DNA of 64,000 nt from Mesorhizobium shangrilense (GTDB taxonomy: Bacteria; Pseudomonadota; Alphaproteobacteria; Rhizobiales; Rhizobiaceae): NCBI RefSeq assembly GCF_028826155.1, contig NZ_JAQGPN010000001.1, forward strand, positions 3,229,501 to 3,293,500, read 5' to 3'. The notes under the pieces are model-generated. The model made no database searches. It saw only the letters and a list, made by a program, of their open reading frames with translations, and was not told where the DNA came from. The position numbers were made by a program, and so were the translations under genes. This document shows, in pieces, positions 17,709 to 27,615 of this stretch (position 1 is the stretch's first letter; each line of letters begins with the position of its first letter).

Positions 17709-18950
17709 ATGCCTTCTAGTGCTCAGGCTCCCTCCGTATCAACCGGCAAATGGCTTTCGATCATCGGGATCGGCGAAGACGGTGTCGCCGGCCTGGGCGA
17801 TGCGGCGCAACGGACCATTTCGGAAGCTGAGGTGGTGTTCGGCGGCGAGCGGCATCTGGCCTTGGCGCGTGAACTGATCCGCGGCGAGGCTCGGCCCTGG
17901 CAGATCCCCTTCGACGCCGAGATGCATGGCGTGAGGGCGCTCGCCGGCCGCAAAGTCTGCGTGCTTGCATCCGGCGATCCATTTCTGTTCGGCGTCGGGG
18001 CGACGCTGTCCAGGGTGGTGGCACCCGAAGAGATGCTCGTCATCCCCGCCCCTTCCGCATTCAGCCTCGCCGCGGCGCGCCTCGGATGGGCCCTGCAGGC
18101 GGTCGAGACGGTTTCGCTCCATGGCCGCTCCGTCGACCTGTTGCGGCCCCTGCTTCATCCGGGCCGTCGCGTCCTGGCGCTGACATCCGACGCCTCAGCG
18201 CCCGCGATCATTGCGGGCATGCTCAGCGCCTCGGGATTTGGGGGATCCCGCATCACGTTGCTCGAGGCGCTTGGCGGACCGAACGAACGGATCACCGTCA
18301 GCACTGCCGATCGATTCAACGGAAGGGATTCTAACCCCCTGAACCTGTTGGCGATCGAGATCGTGGCAAGCGCGGATGCGCGCATTCTGGCGCTGACGCC
18401 GGGTTTGGACGACAATCTCTTCGAGCATGACGGTCAGATCACCAAACGCGAGATCAGGGCGCTGACCCTGTCCTCGCTCGCGCCGCGGCGTGGAGAACTG
18501 CTCTGGGACATTGGGGCCGGCTCGGGATCGATCTCCATCGAATGGATGCTGGCGGACGCCTCCATGCGCGCCATCGCAATCGAGGCCAGGCCCGACCGTG
18601 CGCAGCGCATCCGCAGCAACGCGGTCCGCTTCGGCGTGCCAGGCTTGACCGTTATTGAAGGCGATGCGCCTACGTCATTGGAAAACTTACCAATTCCGGA
18701 TGCAATCTTCATCGGTGGCGGTGGCAGCGACAACGGCGTACCAGATGGCGCCATACAGGCGTTGCGGCCCGGAGGACGTCTCGTCGCCAATGCCGTGACG
18801 CTGGAGATGGAAGCGGTGCTGCTCGACCTCCATGCAAGAAACGGCGGGAGCCTGACCCGTATCGCCATTTGTCGCGCGGAGCCGGTGGGCTCCATGCAGG
18901 GCTGGCGCCCTGCCATGCCGGTCACGCAATGGACGTGGGTGAAGCCATGA
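17709..18950 (+). CDS. cobL: Precorrin-6Y C5,15-methyltransferase (decarboxylating)
   Basis: A 413-residue two-domain enzyme: residues 1 to about 215 are the CbiE-type tetrapyrrole methylase (IIGIGEDGVAGL, SGDPFLFGVGAT), and about 215-413 the CbiT-type Rossmann methyltransferase with DIGAGSGSISIEW and AIEARPDRAQRI. It methylates C5 and C15 and decarboxylates the C12 side chain. The start at 17709 is supported by GGAAGG just upstream. A longer frame to 17385 would run antisense through cobK and is rejected. The stop overlaps the cobE start as ATGA. Confidence 0.95.
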   Translation: MPSSAQAPSVSTGKWLSIIGIGEDGVAGLGDAAQRTISEAEVVFGGERHLALARELIRGEARPWQIPFDAEMHGVRALAGRKVCVLASGDPFLFGVGATLSRVVAPEEMLVIPAPSAFSLAAARLGWALQAVETVSLHGRSVDLLRPLLHPGRRVLALTSDASAPAIIAGMLSASGFGGSRITLLEALGGPNERITVSTADRFNGRDSNPLNLLAIEIVASADARILALTPGLDDNLFEHDGQITKREIRALTLSSLAPRRGELLWDIGAGSGSISIEWMLADASMRAIAIEARPDRAQRIRSNAVRFGVPGLTVIEGDAPTSLENLPIPDAIFIGGGGSDNGVPDGAIQALRPGGRLVANAVTLEMEAVLLDLHARNGGSLTRIAICRAEPVGSMQGWRPAMPVTQWTWVKP

Positions 18951-19336
18951 TTGTCGCAGGTATCGGTTGCAGGGTGGGCGTGTCGTCCGTCGCGGTTCTG
19001 ACCGCCATCGACGCCGCCCTCACCCAATTTCGGCGCGAGCGAGCGGAGATCTCGGCGCTTGCCACGGGAGCCGCCAAGCACAGCGAGACCGGCATCATCG
19101 TCGCGGCGAGCACGTTGGGCGTGCCACTGCACTACGTCGGCGCCGAAGCTTTGGCCGAAGTTCGGCCTGGTCTGTTGACCGTCTCTGAGTCCTCCGAGCG
19201 GACGACGGGCTCGCCCTCTTTGTCGGAAGCCGCAGCGCTCGCAGCGGCCGGCAAGGGCGCCCGGCTGCTGGGCCCCCGCGTCATTTCCGGGCACGTGACC
19301 TGCGCCCTCGCGACAGAGGAGGAGTTGACCGAATGA
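18947..19336 (+). CDS. cobE: Cobalamin biosynthesis protein CobE (CbiG C-terminal domain)
   Basis: A 129-residue protein homologous to the C-terminal domain of CbiG, with [10 protein letters not shown] near the N-terminus, [15 protein letters not shown] and VSESSER. CobE is found in aerobic cobalamin clusters but its biochemical role is not settled. The start at 18947 overlaps the cobL stop; an in-frame ATG at 18929 would add six residues. The stop overlaps cobM as ATGA, which places it in the translationally coupled set cobL-cobE-cobM. Confidence 0.88.
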   Translation: MIVAGIGCRVGVSSVAVLTAIDAALTQFRRERAEISALATGAAKHSETGIIVAASTLGVPLHYVGAEALAEVRPGLLTVSESSERTTGSPSLSEAAALAAAGKGARLLGPRVISGHVTCALATEEELTE

Positions 19337-20097
19337 CGGTGCATTTCATCGGCGCCGGTCCTGGCGCTGCCGACCTCATCACCGTGCGCGGCCGTGACCT
19401 GATCGCGGGCTGTCCCGTCTGTCTCTACGCGGGTTCAATCGTGCATCGGGACCTGCTGCTGTACTGCCCGCCGGGTGCACGGATCGTGGACACGGCGCCG
19501 ATGTCCCTCGACGAGATCGAGGCGGAATATGTCGCGGCACACCAGGCTGGTCTCGATGTCGCGCGCTTGCACTCCGGGGATCTGTCCGTGTGGAGCGCGG
19601 TGGCCGAGCAGATCCGCCGCCTGGAGCGGAACGGCATCGGCTACACGCTGACACCCGGCGTTCCATCCTTCGCGGCCGCCGCGGCCGCGCTCGGGCGCGA
19701 ACTGACCATCCCCGAGGTGGCGCAAAGCCTCGTGCTCACACGCGTTTCCGGACGCGCCTCGCGGATGCCCGAAGGCGAAACGCTTGCCGGCTTCGGCGCG
19801 ACCGGCGCGACGCTGGCGATCCACCTCGCCATCCACGCGCTGGACACTGTGGTGGCCGAACTGACGCCGCTCTACGGCCCGGACTGTCCCGTGGCGATCG
19901 TCGCCAACGCGTCCTGGCCGGAACAGCGGATTGTGCGCGCTACGCTCTCGACCATCGAAACGATGCTGACGGATGAGCCTATCGAGCGCACCGCCATCAT
20001 TTTCGTCGGACGCTCGCTCGCTGCAGCCGACTTCCGCGAAAGCTCGCTTTATGACGCCTGTTATCAGCGGCGGTTCAGGGGGCGCGAGGCGTCATGA
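19333..20097 (+). CDS. cobM: Precorrin-4 C11-methyltransferase
   Basis: A 254-residue tetrapyrrole methylase acting on C11 of precorrin-4. Diagnostic blocks are [40 protein letters not shown] and [16 protein letters not shown]. It follows cobE with a 4-bp overlap and ends 34 bp inside the convergent cbiD gene. It supplies precorrin-5, the substrate of the C1 methylation carried out by CbiD or CobF. Confidence 0.95.
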   Translation: MTVHFIGAGPGAADLITVRGRDLIAGCPVCLYAGSIVHRDLLLYCPPGARIVDTAPMSLDEIEAEYVAAHQAGLDVARLHSGDLSVWSAVAEQIRRLERNGIGYTLTPGVPSFAAAAAALGRELTIPEVAQSLVLTRVSGRASRMPEGETLAGFGATGATLAIHLAIHALDTVVAELTPLYGPDCPVAIVANASWPEQRIVRATLSTIETMLTDEPIERTAIIFVGRSLAAADFRESSLYDACYQRRFRGREAS

Positions 20098-21176
20098 CGC
20101 TGGAACGGCGCCCGGCCGACAAGGCCACCCTCGCGGTCGAAGATCAGGATCTCGAGTTCAACGTCCGCATCGCGAAGGACCGGCACGGCGGTTCGCCACG
20201 CCCGCACGGCCACTTCGTTGCCGATCATGATTCCGCTTTCGGACGCGATATCAAATGCTTCGGCGACGGTGTTCGCAGATCCCATGCGCTCCGCCACATG
20301 CTGATCCGCACCAGCGTCCAGCGCTATCTCGGCCAACGCGGTCAGGTCCGGCGCTCCCCGGTTGGAGTGAACGTCGAGCATGCCCTGCGCGAGCTTGCTC
20401 ATCTTGGCCACGCCACCTGCGATGGTCACGCGCGACACGGGATGGGCGCGGATATACTTCAACATGCCGCCAACGAAGTCGCCCATGTCGATCAGCGCGA
20501 TTTCCGGCAGCCCATGATGCTTCTGGGCGGCCGCCTCGGAGGCGGAGCCGGTCGCGCCCGAGACATGCTGAAGGCCGGCGGCGCGCGCCACGTCGATGCC
20601 GCGATGGATGGAGTGAATCCAGGCCGAACAGGAATACGGCACGACGATGCCCGTCGTGCCCAACACAGAAATGCCGCCGACAACGCCAAGTCTCGCGTTG
20701 AGGGTGCGCCGAGCCATCTCCTCGCCGTCGGGCACGGAAATCTCGACTTCGAAGTCAGCCCCCTCGCCGGCCACTTCGGCGATCCCATCGGTGATCATCT
20801 TGCGGGGAACGGGATTGATCGAAGGCTCGCCGGGCGGCATCGGCAGACCCGGTCGCGTCACTGTTCCGATACCGGGGCCGGCAAGAAATGTGATGCCGCT
20901 GCCCGGCGCCCCGCGCCGCACCGTCGCGGTCATAACGGCGCCATGGGTGACATCCGGATCATCGCCCGCATCCTTGACGACCGCCGCTACCGCCTCCCCG
21001 TCCCGAAGCTCCCATCGGGCCAGGGCGAAGGCGGGACGCTGGCCGCCGGGAAGCGCGACCTCCACAGGATCAGGAAACTCGCCGGTCAGCAGCCCGGCAC
21101 AGGCCGCCTTGGCGGCCGCTGCCGCGCAGGTGCCGGTGGTCCAGCCTCGACGCAAGGGGCGCTCTTCGTTGCTCAT
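20064..21176 (-). CDS. cbiD: Precorrin-5 C1-methyltransferase, CbiD type
   Basis: A 370-residue CbiD family protein that methylates C1 after removal of the acetyl fragment. [17 protein letters not shown] near the N-terminus and the segments GTVTRPGLP and [11 protein letters not shown] are typical. In the textbook aerobic pathway this step is done by the unrelated CobF; no cobF is seen here, so CbiD probably replaces it, as in related rhizobia. The ATG at 21176 is used because it precedes the conserved domain directly; a TTG at 21218 in the same frame is an alternative. It lies alone on the minus strand between cobM and cobA. Confidence 0.93.
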   Translation of the reverse strand: MSNEERPLRRGWTTGTCAAAAAKAACAGLLTGEFPDPVEVALPGGQRPAFALARWELRDGEAVAAVVKDAGDDPDVTHGAVMTATVRRGAPGSGITFLAGPGIGTVTRPGLPMPPGEPSINPVPRKMITDGIAEVAGEGADFEVEISVPDGEEMARRTLNARLGVVGGISVLGTTGIVVPYSCSAWIHSIHRGIDVARAAGLQHVSGATGSASEAAAQKHHGLPEIALIDMGDFVGGMLKYIRAHPVSRVTIAGGVAKMSKLAQGMLDVHSNRGAPDLTALAEIALDAGADQHVAERMGSANTVAEAFDIASESGIMIGNEVAVRAWRTAVPVLRDADVELEILIFDREGGLVGRAPFQRHDASRPLNRR

Positions 21177-21229
21177 GGGCTCGTCTATAGGACCGCCCTC
21201 TACGCCCGTCACGACCAAAAAGGCCAGTC

Positions 21230-22033
21230 ATGAGTTTGCAACACGCGATCAGTCGCCTCAGCCCGAAACTCACCGTCTTCGAGCCTGGGCATGTCTGGCT
21301 CGCGGGCGCCGGCCCAGGCAATCCGGGCGCGCTCACGCTCGACGTGGTTTCCGCTCTCTCGCAGGCGGACGCCATCGTCTATGACGCCCTGGTCGACAGC
21401 TCCATCCTCAGCGCGGCCGAGAGCGCCGAACTCCATTTCATGGGCAAACGTGGTGGTCGCATCTCGGCGGCGCAGGACGACATCACGGCGCTGCTGATTG
21501 CGCTTGCCGGACGCAAGAAGCGGGTCCTGCGCCTCAAAGGGGGCGATCCGTACGTCTTCGGCCGCGGCGGAGAGGAGGCGCTGGCCCTCGCCCGGAATGG
21601 CATCCCGTTTCGCATCCTGCCGGGCGTCACGTCTGCTTTCGGCGCGATGGCAAGCGTAGGCATCCCAGCCACGATGCGGGGTCTGAACAAGGCTATCATC
21701 CTGGCGACCGGACACGCCGCCGGAAGCGATGAAGACCTGGACTGGGCCGCGCTGGCGCATACGGGTCAGCCCATCGTCGTCTACATGGGGTTGAAGAACC
21801 TTGAGACGATTGCCGCGGCGCTGCTTGCCGGGGGGCTGCGGCCTTCCACGCCCGTCGCCGTCATCGCCTCCGCGACCACCGCCGACGAGCGCATCCTGAT
21901 TTCCGATCTCGCCAACGTCACGGCGGAAGCAGATGCCGGTGGCTTCGCCTCGCCGGCGCTCATCATCGTCGGTTCGATCGTCTCGATGCGAGCCGAACTG
22001 CTCCAGTTCGCAAGGGAAATGCAAAGCGCATGA
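21230..22033 (+). CDS. cobA: Uroporphyrinogen-III C-methyltransferase
   Basis: A 267-residue SUMT that adds methyl groups at C2 and C7 of uroporphyrinogen III to form precorrin-2, the entry to corrin (and siroheme) synthesis. Conserved segments are VWLAGAGPGNPGALTLD, VYDALVD, RLKGGDPYVFGRGGEE and ILPGVTSAFG. There is no CysG-type dehydrogenase/chelatase domain. The stop overlaps cobB as ATGA, so it heads the unit cobA-cobB-cobS-cobT. Only 53 bp separate it from the divergent cbiD gene. Confidence 0.95.
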   Translation: MSLQHAISRLSPKLTVFEPGHVWLAGAGPGNPGALTLDVVSALSQADAIVYDALVDSSILSAAESAELHFMGKRGGRISAAQDDITALLIALAGRKKRVLRLKGGDPYVFGRGGEEALALARNGIPFRILPGVTSAFGAMASVGIPATMRGLNKAIILATGHAAGSDEDLDWAALAHTGQPIVVYMGLKNLETIAAALLAGGLRPSTPVAVIASATTADERILISDLANVTAEADAGGFASPALIIVGSIVSMRAELLQFAREMQSA

Positions 22034-23343
22034 CGGCTCGAGGGTTGATCGTCGGCGCGCCACGCTCCGGGTCAGGCAAGACCAGCGTCACCATCGGCAT
22101 CCTGCGCGCGCTCAGGCGGCGCGGCATCGACGTGCGCGGCGCGAAGTCGGGACCTGATTACATCGATCCGGGTTTCCACGCAGCGGCGACCGGCCGCATA
22201 GGCGTCAACCTGGACAGCTGGGCAATGGGTCCGGCGTTGCTGGACGCACTGCTTCGGGAGGCCGCCGAAGGCGCGGATGCGGTGATCGTCGAGAGCGCCA
22301 TGGGCCTTTTCGACGGCATCGAGGCCGGCCGGAGGCGTTCCGGGGCAGCGTCCGACCTGGCCGCCAGGTTCAGCCTCCCCGTGCTACTCGTGCTGGACGT
22401 GTCGGGCCAGTCGCGAACCGCCGCGGCCATTGCCAAGGGTTTTGCGGTCTACGACCCCGAGGTCCGGATTGCTGGCGTTGTGCTGAACAAGGTGGCCAGC
22501 GAACGCCACCGTTCGCAGTGCGCAAATGCCATCGAGGCCGCCGGCCTGCCGGTGCTTGGCGCAGTCATGCGCAATCCGGACATGGAGATACCCGAGCGCC
22601 ACCTAGGCTTGGTCCAGGCCAGCGAGCACGAAGCGCTCGAAGGGTTTATCGACCGTCTGGCGGACGTGATGGAGAAATCACTCGATCTTGACCGAATCCT
22701 TGCCGCCGCGAGCCCGATCGCGGACGGCGGCGACGCTGCGGCAGAAGCGCTTGATCCTCCCGGCCAGCGCATCGCACTTGCGCGCGACAAGGCCTTTGGA
22801 TTCCTCTACCCGCACCTGCAGTCGACGTGGCGCGAAAAGGGCGCGGAACTCGTCTTCTTCTCGCCCCTGGCCGACGAGGCGCCTCCAGGGGACTGCGATG
22901 TCTGCTGGCTGCCGGGCGGTTACCCGGAGCTTCATGCAGGGCGATTGGCGGCGGCCGAAATTTTTCGCGCAGGCATGGCGCGTTTCGCCGAGACCAAGCC
23001 CGTCCACGGCGAATGCGGAGGGTTCATGGCGCTGGGTGTCGCAATCGAGGATTCGGAGGGGATCACCCATCCGACGCTGGGTCTTCTCGGTCACGCCACC
23101 AGCTTCGCCAGGCGCAAGATGAACCTCGGCTATCGCCAGGCGCGGCTGCTCTCCGACTGCGCCATCGGGCGCGCGGGCGAAACGGTGCGGGGCCATGAGT
23201 TCCACTATGCCAGCGTCGTCGATGCCGGCCACGACGCTCCGCTCGTCGAGATCGCGGACGGTCTCGGCAATCCGCTCGGCCGGGCCGGCGGTCGCCGCGG
23301 CAACGTCACCGGCAGCTTTTTCCACGCGATCGCAAAGGGCTGA
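22030..23343 (+). CDS. cobB: Hydrogenobyrinic acid a,c-diamide synthase
   Basis: A 437-residue glutamine amidotransferase that amidates side chains a and c, giving the substrate of the CobNST cobaltochelatase. The N-terminal ATP domain has GAPRSGSGKTS (about 9-19) and GPDYIDPGFH. The class I amidotransferase domain has the catalytic Cys in HGECGGFMALG and a His in GSFFHAI. Amidation before cobalt insertion is the order in the aerobic pathway, consistent with cobN in the same locus. Confidence 0.95.
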   Translation: MTARGLIVGAPRSGSGKTSVTIGILRALRRRGIDVRGAKSGPDYIDPGFHAAATGRIGVNLDSWAMGPALLDALLREAAEGADAVIVESAMGLFDGIEAGRRRSGAASDLAARFSLPVLLVLDVSGQSRTAAAIAKGFAVYDPEVRIAGVVLNKVASERHRSQCANAIEAAGLPVLGAVMRNPDMEIPERHLGLVQASEHEALEGFIDRLADVMEKSLDLDRILAAASPIADGGDAAAEALDPPGQRIALARDKAFGFLYPHLQSTWREKGAELVFFSPLADEAPPGDCDVCWLPGGYPELHAGRLAAAEIFRAGMARFAETKPVHGECGGFMALGVAIEDSEGITHPTLGLLGHATSFARRKMNLGYRQARLLSDCAIGRAGETVRGHEFHYASVVDAGHDAPLVEIADGLGNPLGRAGGRRGNVTGSFFHAIAKG

Positions 23344-23346
23344 GCG

Positions 23347-24108
23347 GTGAACGGCGTCTTAGCGGTTCGCACCATCGTCGGCGACCTGTTCAGCTGCGTC
23401 GGCTTCTTCACGCGCATACCCGTCTTCGGCCCAATGGAGCGTCGTCTTGCGGACGCGATCTGGGCGGCCCCGCTCGTCGGCATCGTCGTGGGATTGGCGG
23501 GCGCGCTTGCCTTTGCCGTTTCGGCCGCCCTCGGCCTGCCGCCCGCCATATCGGCGATCCTGGCGATCGCCACGACGATGCTCATCACCGGATGCCTGCA
23601 CGAGGACGGCCTGTCCGACGTCGCCGACGGATTCGGCGGCGGCGTTACGCGCCAGCGCAAGCTGGAGATCATGAAGGACAGCCGCATCGGCGCCTACGGC
23701 GTCATTGCGCTCGTCGTCACCGTTCTCTTGAGATGGCAGGCACTCATTGCAATCGCCGATACCGGTTCCGTTCTCCTCGCCCTGCTGGCGTCGCACGCGG
23801 CGTCCCGGTCAATTATTCCGGCCTTCATGATGCTAGTGCCGCCGGCGCGCGATACGGGTCTGTCGGCGACCGCGGGCGCCATTCGGGCGGGCGCGGCGCG
23901 GACGGCCTTGCTGGCGGGCGCAGCCTCTCTGCTGTTGCTCGGCATCGGTCCGGCGATCGTCGCCGCCATCGTACTCACCATCTGGTTCATCGCCTTGAAA
24001 TGGCTCACCGAACGCCAGATCGGAGGTCAGACCGGCGACGTGCTCGGCTGCTTGCAGCAGGGGGCCGAGATCGCGGTCCTGCTGGTGGCGCTCTCGTTAG
24101 ATCATTGA
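23347..24108 (+). CDS. cobS: Adenosylcobinamide-GDP ribazoletransferase (cobalamin synthase)
   Basis: Integral membrane enzyme of 253 residues that joins adenosylcobinamide-GDP with alpha-ribazole (or its phosphate). The conserved HEDGLSDVADGFGGG block (about 81-95) and the following MKDSRIGAYG are intact, with several hydrophobic helices over the remaining length. The start is GTG. It is called CobV in Pseudomonas denitrificans naming and must not be confused with the CobS chelatase subunit. It lies 3 bp after cobB and 18 bp before cobT. Confidence 0.94.
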   Translation: MNGVLAVRTIVGDLFSCVGFFTRIPVFGPMERRLADAIWAAPLVGIVVGLAGALAFAVSAALGLPPAISAILAIATTMLITGCLHEDGLSDVADGFGGGVTRQRKLEIMKDSRIGAYGVIALVVTVLLRWQALIAIADTGSVLLALLASHAASRSIIPAFMMLVPPARDTGLSATAGAIRAGAARTALLAGAASLLLLGIGPAIVAAIVLTIWFIALKWLTERQIGGQTGDVLGCLQQGAEIAVLLVALSLDH

Positions 24109-24126
24109 ATCATTCTGAGGTTACAA

Positions 24127-25140
24127 GTGTCTGTTTTCCCGACCATTGACGCCCTGCGGCAAGCCTGCTCCTCGCTCAGCTCCGGAGATGACGCGGCAGC
24201 TGCGGCGGCCATCGCGAGGCAGGATACGCTGACGAAACCTCGGGGCAGCCTGGGACGCCTTGAAGACCTCGCGATCTGGTTGGCGCGCTGGCAGGGAAAG
24301 CCTGTTCCCGCCCTCGACAACGTGGCCGTCCTCATCTTCGCCGGCTCTCACGGGATCACGGCGCGCGGTGTTTCGGCGTACCCCGCGGAGGTAACCGCAC
24401 AGATGGTGGCCAATTTTGCGGCCGGCGGTGCAGCCATTAACCAGCTCGCACGCATTGCAGAGGCCGAACTCAAGGTGACGGCGCTCGACATCGATCGTCC
24501 GACGGCCGACTTCACACAGGCTCCGGCGATGAGCGAAGCCGAGTTCCTGGACGCGTTTTCGAGGGGATACACAGCGCTCCCGGAAGGCACGGATCTGGTG
24601 TGCGTCGGCGAGATGGGGATCGGCAACACCACGACTGCGGCAGCGGTGGCCGCCGCTCTCTTCGGCGGCGCAGGTGCGGACTGGACAGGTCGCGGCACCG
24701 GCGTCGACGATGCCGGCCTTGCACGCAAGGCGGCAGTGGTGGACAGCGCGATCTCCTTCCACGGCGCAGCGCTCGGTGACCCGCTCGAAGTCCTGCGCCG
24801 CGTTGGCGGCCGCGAACTCGCGGCCATTTTCGGGGCGGTGCTCGCGGCGCGGCGCATGGGAACCGCGGTCCTGCTCGACGGCTTCGTGACGACTGCGGCT
24901 GCCGCGCCTCTGGCCCGTCTTGTTCCCGGCGGACTCGATCATGTGCAGGCGGCACACTGCTCGGCCGAGGCCGCGCATGCGCGCTTGCTTGAAAGACTCG
25001 AACTCCGTCCAATCCTCGATCTCGGCATGCGCCTTGGAGAGGGATCGGGCGCCTGCCTGGCTGTCAACATCCTGAAATCAGCGGTTGCATGTCACTCTGG
25101 CATGGCGACTTTTGCCGATGCCGGCGTCGCCGAAGGCTAG
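24127..25140 (+). CDS. cobT: Nicotinate-nucleotide--dimethylbenzimidazole phosphoribosyltransferase
   Basis: A 337-residue enzyme that makes alpha-ribazole 5'-phosphate from nicotinate mononucleotide and 5,6-dimethylbenzimidazole. [15 protein letters not shown] (about 74-88), [13 protein letters not shown] and the C-terminal [11 protein letters not shown] block are present, the last containing the catalytic Glu. The GTG start is preceded by GAGG at good spacing. Called CobU in the Pseudomonas denitrificans scheme. It ends the plus-strand cobalamin run. A dimethylbenzimidazole synthase (bluB) is not in the window. Confidence 0.95.
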   Translation: MSVFPTIDALRQACSSLSSGDDAAAAAAIARQDTLTKPRGSLGRLEDLAIWLARWQGKPVPALDNVAVLIFAGSHGITARGVSAYPAEVTAQMVANFAAGGAAINQLARIAEAELKVTALDIDRPTADFTQAPAMSEAEFLDAFSRGYTALPEGTDLVCVGEMGIGNTTTAAAVAAALFGGAGADWTGRGTGVDDAGLARKAAVVDSAISFHGAALGDPLEVLRRVGGRELAAIFGAVLAARRMGTAVLLDGFVTTAAAAPLARLVPGGLDHVQAAHCSAEAAHARLLERLELRPILDLGMRLGEGSGACLAVNILKSAVACHSGMATFADAGVAEG

Positions 25141-25226
25141 TCGTCGCCGGGACTGTTCAGTTTCGGAACCAAGCGCGCTATGATCCGTTCTCGAAAGGGA
25201 CATTCCGTTTCTCGAGGAGATTCGAG

Positions 25227-25802
25227 ATGAAGAAGTTCTTATCCGGGTTGATGCCGTCCGCGCTGGCGGCTTCGTTCGCGGTGGCAGCGGGCGTCCCCGC
25301 GGGCGCAGCACCGATGGCTGCGCCTTCCGTGCCAGCCGCTTTCCAGGATGTGCAGAAGGTTCAGGATTGGAGATGGCGGCGTTTCGGCGATCACGTCAAC
25401 TCAGACCACATGCGCTACGCCCAAGGTCAGCGGCCCTGGGTCTACAACAACAACGGATGGCGGGGCCGAGACAATTGGCGCGGTGGGGATCGCTGGCGCG
25501 GTAGCGACTGGCGCGGCGGCAACTGGCGCGGCCATGGTGATGGCTATTGGCGCGGCCATCGCGGTTACCGGTACTGGCGCAACGGCTATCGAGAGTACAA
25601 TGGCTGGTGGTATCCGCTGGCAGCATTCACGGCTGGCGCCGTGATCGGCAACGTGCTGAGCGAGCCGCGCGTCATCTATCGCGAAGGCGGCGATGCTCAC
25701 GTGCAGTGGTGCTACAACCGCTACCGGTCCTACCGGGCGTACGACAACACGTTCCAGCCCTACAACGGGCCGCGTCGTCAGTGCTACTCGCCATACGGCT
25801 GA
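25227..25802 (+). CDS. BA14K-type secreted or membrane-associated protein
   Basis: A 191-residue protein with an N-terminal signal peptide ([11 protein letters not shown] then a hydrophobic core to about 28). The middle (about 75-125) is a run of short Trp-Arg-Gly repeats ([16 protein letters not shown] and variants). After a hydrophobic segment (about 131-145) comes the BA14K motif with [19 protein letters not shown], including two conserved Cys (the second in RRQCYSPYG). Related proteins of Brucella are immunoreactive and lectin-like; function here is unknown. The start at 25227 follows GAGGAG. It is unrelated to the cobalamin genes upstream and ends at a hairpin terminator. Confidence 0.8.
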   Translation: MKKFLSGLMPSALAASFAVAAGVPAGAAPMAAPSVPAAFQDVQKVQDWRWRRFGDHVNSDHMRYAQGQRPWVYNNNGWRGRDNWRGGDRWRGSDWRGGNWRGHGDGYWRGHRGYRYWRNGYREYNGWWYPLAAFTAGAVIGNVLSEPRVIYREGGDAHVQWCYNRYRSYRAYDNTFQPYNGPRRQCYSPYG

Positions 25803-25826
25803 ACGCCTACAAACAGCATGAGCATT

Positions 25827-25850
25827 GAACCCGCGCCAGCGCGCGGGTTC
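25827..25850. terminator. Bidirectional hairpin between the BA14K gene and glpK
   Basis: A 10-bp perfect stem with a 4-base loop (GAACCCGCGC, loop CAGC) lies between two convergent genes. It can end transcription from either side, although the T tract is short. Confidence 0.6.
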
Positions 25851-25868
25851 ATCTGTCTGATGGGACGG

Positions 25869-27362
25869 TCAGGTTTCCGAAAGCGTGCGCCGCACCGCGT
25901 TGTGCCATCCCTGCAGTTTCCGGGCGCGGGTCGCTTCCTTCATTGCGGGCATGAAGCGCCGGTCGAGAGCCCATGCCTTGGCAAAGCCGGAGGCGTCCGG
26001 CCACACGCCGGCGCGCCAGCCCGCCAGCCATGCCGCGCCGAGTGCAGTGGTTTCCAGAATCGTGGGACGATCAACCGGCGCGTCGAGGATGTCCGCCAGC
26101 CGCTGCATGGTCCAGTCCGACGCCACCATGCCGCCGTCGACCCGCAGCACCGTCTCACCATTCCCCGTATGCCAGTCCTTTGTCATCGCGTCGTGCAGAT
26201 CGCGCATCTGGAAGGCGACCGACTCGAGCGCCGCTTGAGCGAACTCTGCGGGACCGGTGTTCCGGGTCAGGCCGTAAATGGCTCCACGCGCGTCGGCGTC
26301 CCAGTGCGGCGCTCCCAATCCGACGAAGGCCGGGACCAGGTAGACGTCCTGTGATTGGTCGGCGAGCGCCGCCATCTCCCCCGAGTGTTCGGCGCGACCG
26401 ATGATCTTCAGCCCGTCGCGCAGCCACTGCACCGCCGCGCCCGCGATGAAGATCGATCCCTCCAGCGCGTAGGTGGTCTTTCCGTTCAAGCGGTAGGCGA
26501 TGGTGGTCAGCAACCGGTTCTTAGAGAGGCACATGTCGCTGCCAGTGTTGAGCAGCGCGAAACAGCCGGTACCGAAGGTGGATTTCACCATCCCTGGCTC
26601 GAAGCAGGCCTGGCCGATTGTCGCGGCCTGCTGGTCGCCGGCGACGCCAAGGATCGGTATCTCGGCGCCCAGCACCGACTTGTCGCTGACGCCAAAATCG
26701 TCGGCACAGTCCTTAACATGCGGCAACAGCGAAGCCGGGATGCGCAGGACCGCCATCAGCTCCGCGTCCCATTCGTTGGTCTCGATGTTGTAGATCAGCG
26801 TGCGCGATGCATTGGTGGCGTCGGTTGCATGCATCTTGCCGCCAGTCAGACGCCAGATCAGGAAGGTGTCGATCGTACCCGCCAGAAGCTCGCCTTTCTC
26901 GGCGCGAAGGCGCGCGCCCTCCACATTGTCCAGCAACCACGCCAGCTTGGTCCCCGAGAAATAGGGATCGAGCAGCAGGCCGGTCTTGCCGGTGAATTTT
27001 GCCTCGAGCCCCTGCTCCTTGAGTTTTGCACAGAGCGGCGCGGTGCGGCGGTCCTGCCAGACAATGGCGTTGTGGATCGGCTTGCCGGTTGCCTTGTCCC
27101 AGATCACCACCGTCTCGCGCTGGTTGGTGATGCCGATGGCAGCGATGTCCGCGGCGCCGAGGCCCGCTGTCTCCAGCGCGGTCCTGCAGGTCTCTACGAC
27201 CGTTGACCAGATCTCTTCCGGGTCATGCTCGACCCAGCCCGAGGCCGGGTAATGCTGTTTGAACTCCTTCTGGCCGACACCGAGGGGCTTCATGTCTTCG
27301 CCGAAGACGATGGCGCGCGACGAGGTGGTGCCCTGGTCGATCGCGAGAATGTGGCCGGTCAT
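25869..27362 (-). CDS. glpK: Glycerol kinase
   Basis: A 497-residue FGGY-family kinase that phosphorylates glycerol to sn-glycerol 3-phosphate in the cytoplasm. ATP-binding [12 protein letters not shown] is at 8-19; the second signature around [12 protein letters not shown] and the [12 protein letters not shown] block (about 413-424) are intact. Length is the family norm. It is on the same strand as glpD and glpR but separated from glpD by about 250 bp with a hairpin, so it may be transcribed in part separately. No glycerol facilitator is adjacent. Confidence 0.96.
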   Translation of the reverse strand: MTGHILAIDQGTTSSRAIVFGEDMKPLGVGQKEFKQHYPASGWVEHDPEEIWSTVVETCRTALETAGLGAADIAAIGITNQRETVVIWDKATGKPIHNAIVWQDRRTAPLCAKLKEQGLEAKFTGKTGLLLDPYFSGTKLAWLLDNVEGARLRAEKGELLAGTIDTFLIWRLTGGKMHATDATNASRTLIYNIETNEWDAELMAVLRIPASLLPHVKDCADDFGVSDKSVLGAEIPILGVAGDQQAATIGQACFEPGMVKSTFGTGCFALLNTGSDMCLSKNRLLTTIAYRLNGKTTYALEGSIFIAGAAVQWLRDGLKIIGRAEHSGEMAALADQSQDVYLVPAFVGLGAPHWDADARGAIYGLTRNTGPAEFAQAALESVAFQMRDLHDAMTKDWHTGNGETVLRVDGGMVASDWTMQRLADILDAPVDRPTILETTALGAAWLAGWRAGVWPDASGFAKAWALDRRFMPAMKEATRARKLQGWHNAVRRTLSET

Positions 27363-27433
27363 GGTCGGGTCCCCGCGAGCGAATGCTGCTCAAGGCAAAG
27401 TTCGAGTTCCAATTCCGTCTCTCCGCGCAAGAA

Positions 27434-27457
27434 GGAGGCGGCATTACTGCCGCCTCC
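27434..27457. terminator. Strong hairpin between glpD and glpK
   Basis: GGAGGCGGCA pairs perfectly with TGCCGCCTCC around a TTAC loop. On the minus strand it lies 160 bp after the glpD stop and 70 bp before the glpK start, with CTTCTTG following rather than a clean T run. It may attenuate read-through from glpD into glpK, or be a remnant. I saw nothing else in the rest of this intergenic stretch (27363-27615). Confidence 0.5.
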
Positions 27458-27615
27458 CGTTTCCTAAGCCAAGGCCTGGCAGCCTCAAAATGCTCAGCCC
27501 CTCACCAATTCGTCATGATCGACGGCGATCGGCCGAAATAGACAGAGGCAGCGCCCGGCGTCGCGGCGCGGTGCGCATTCCCCTGTCGCCCCTTCCATGC
27601 ACTCCCTGAACAAGC

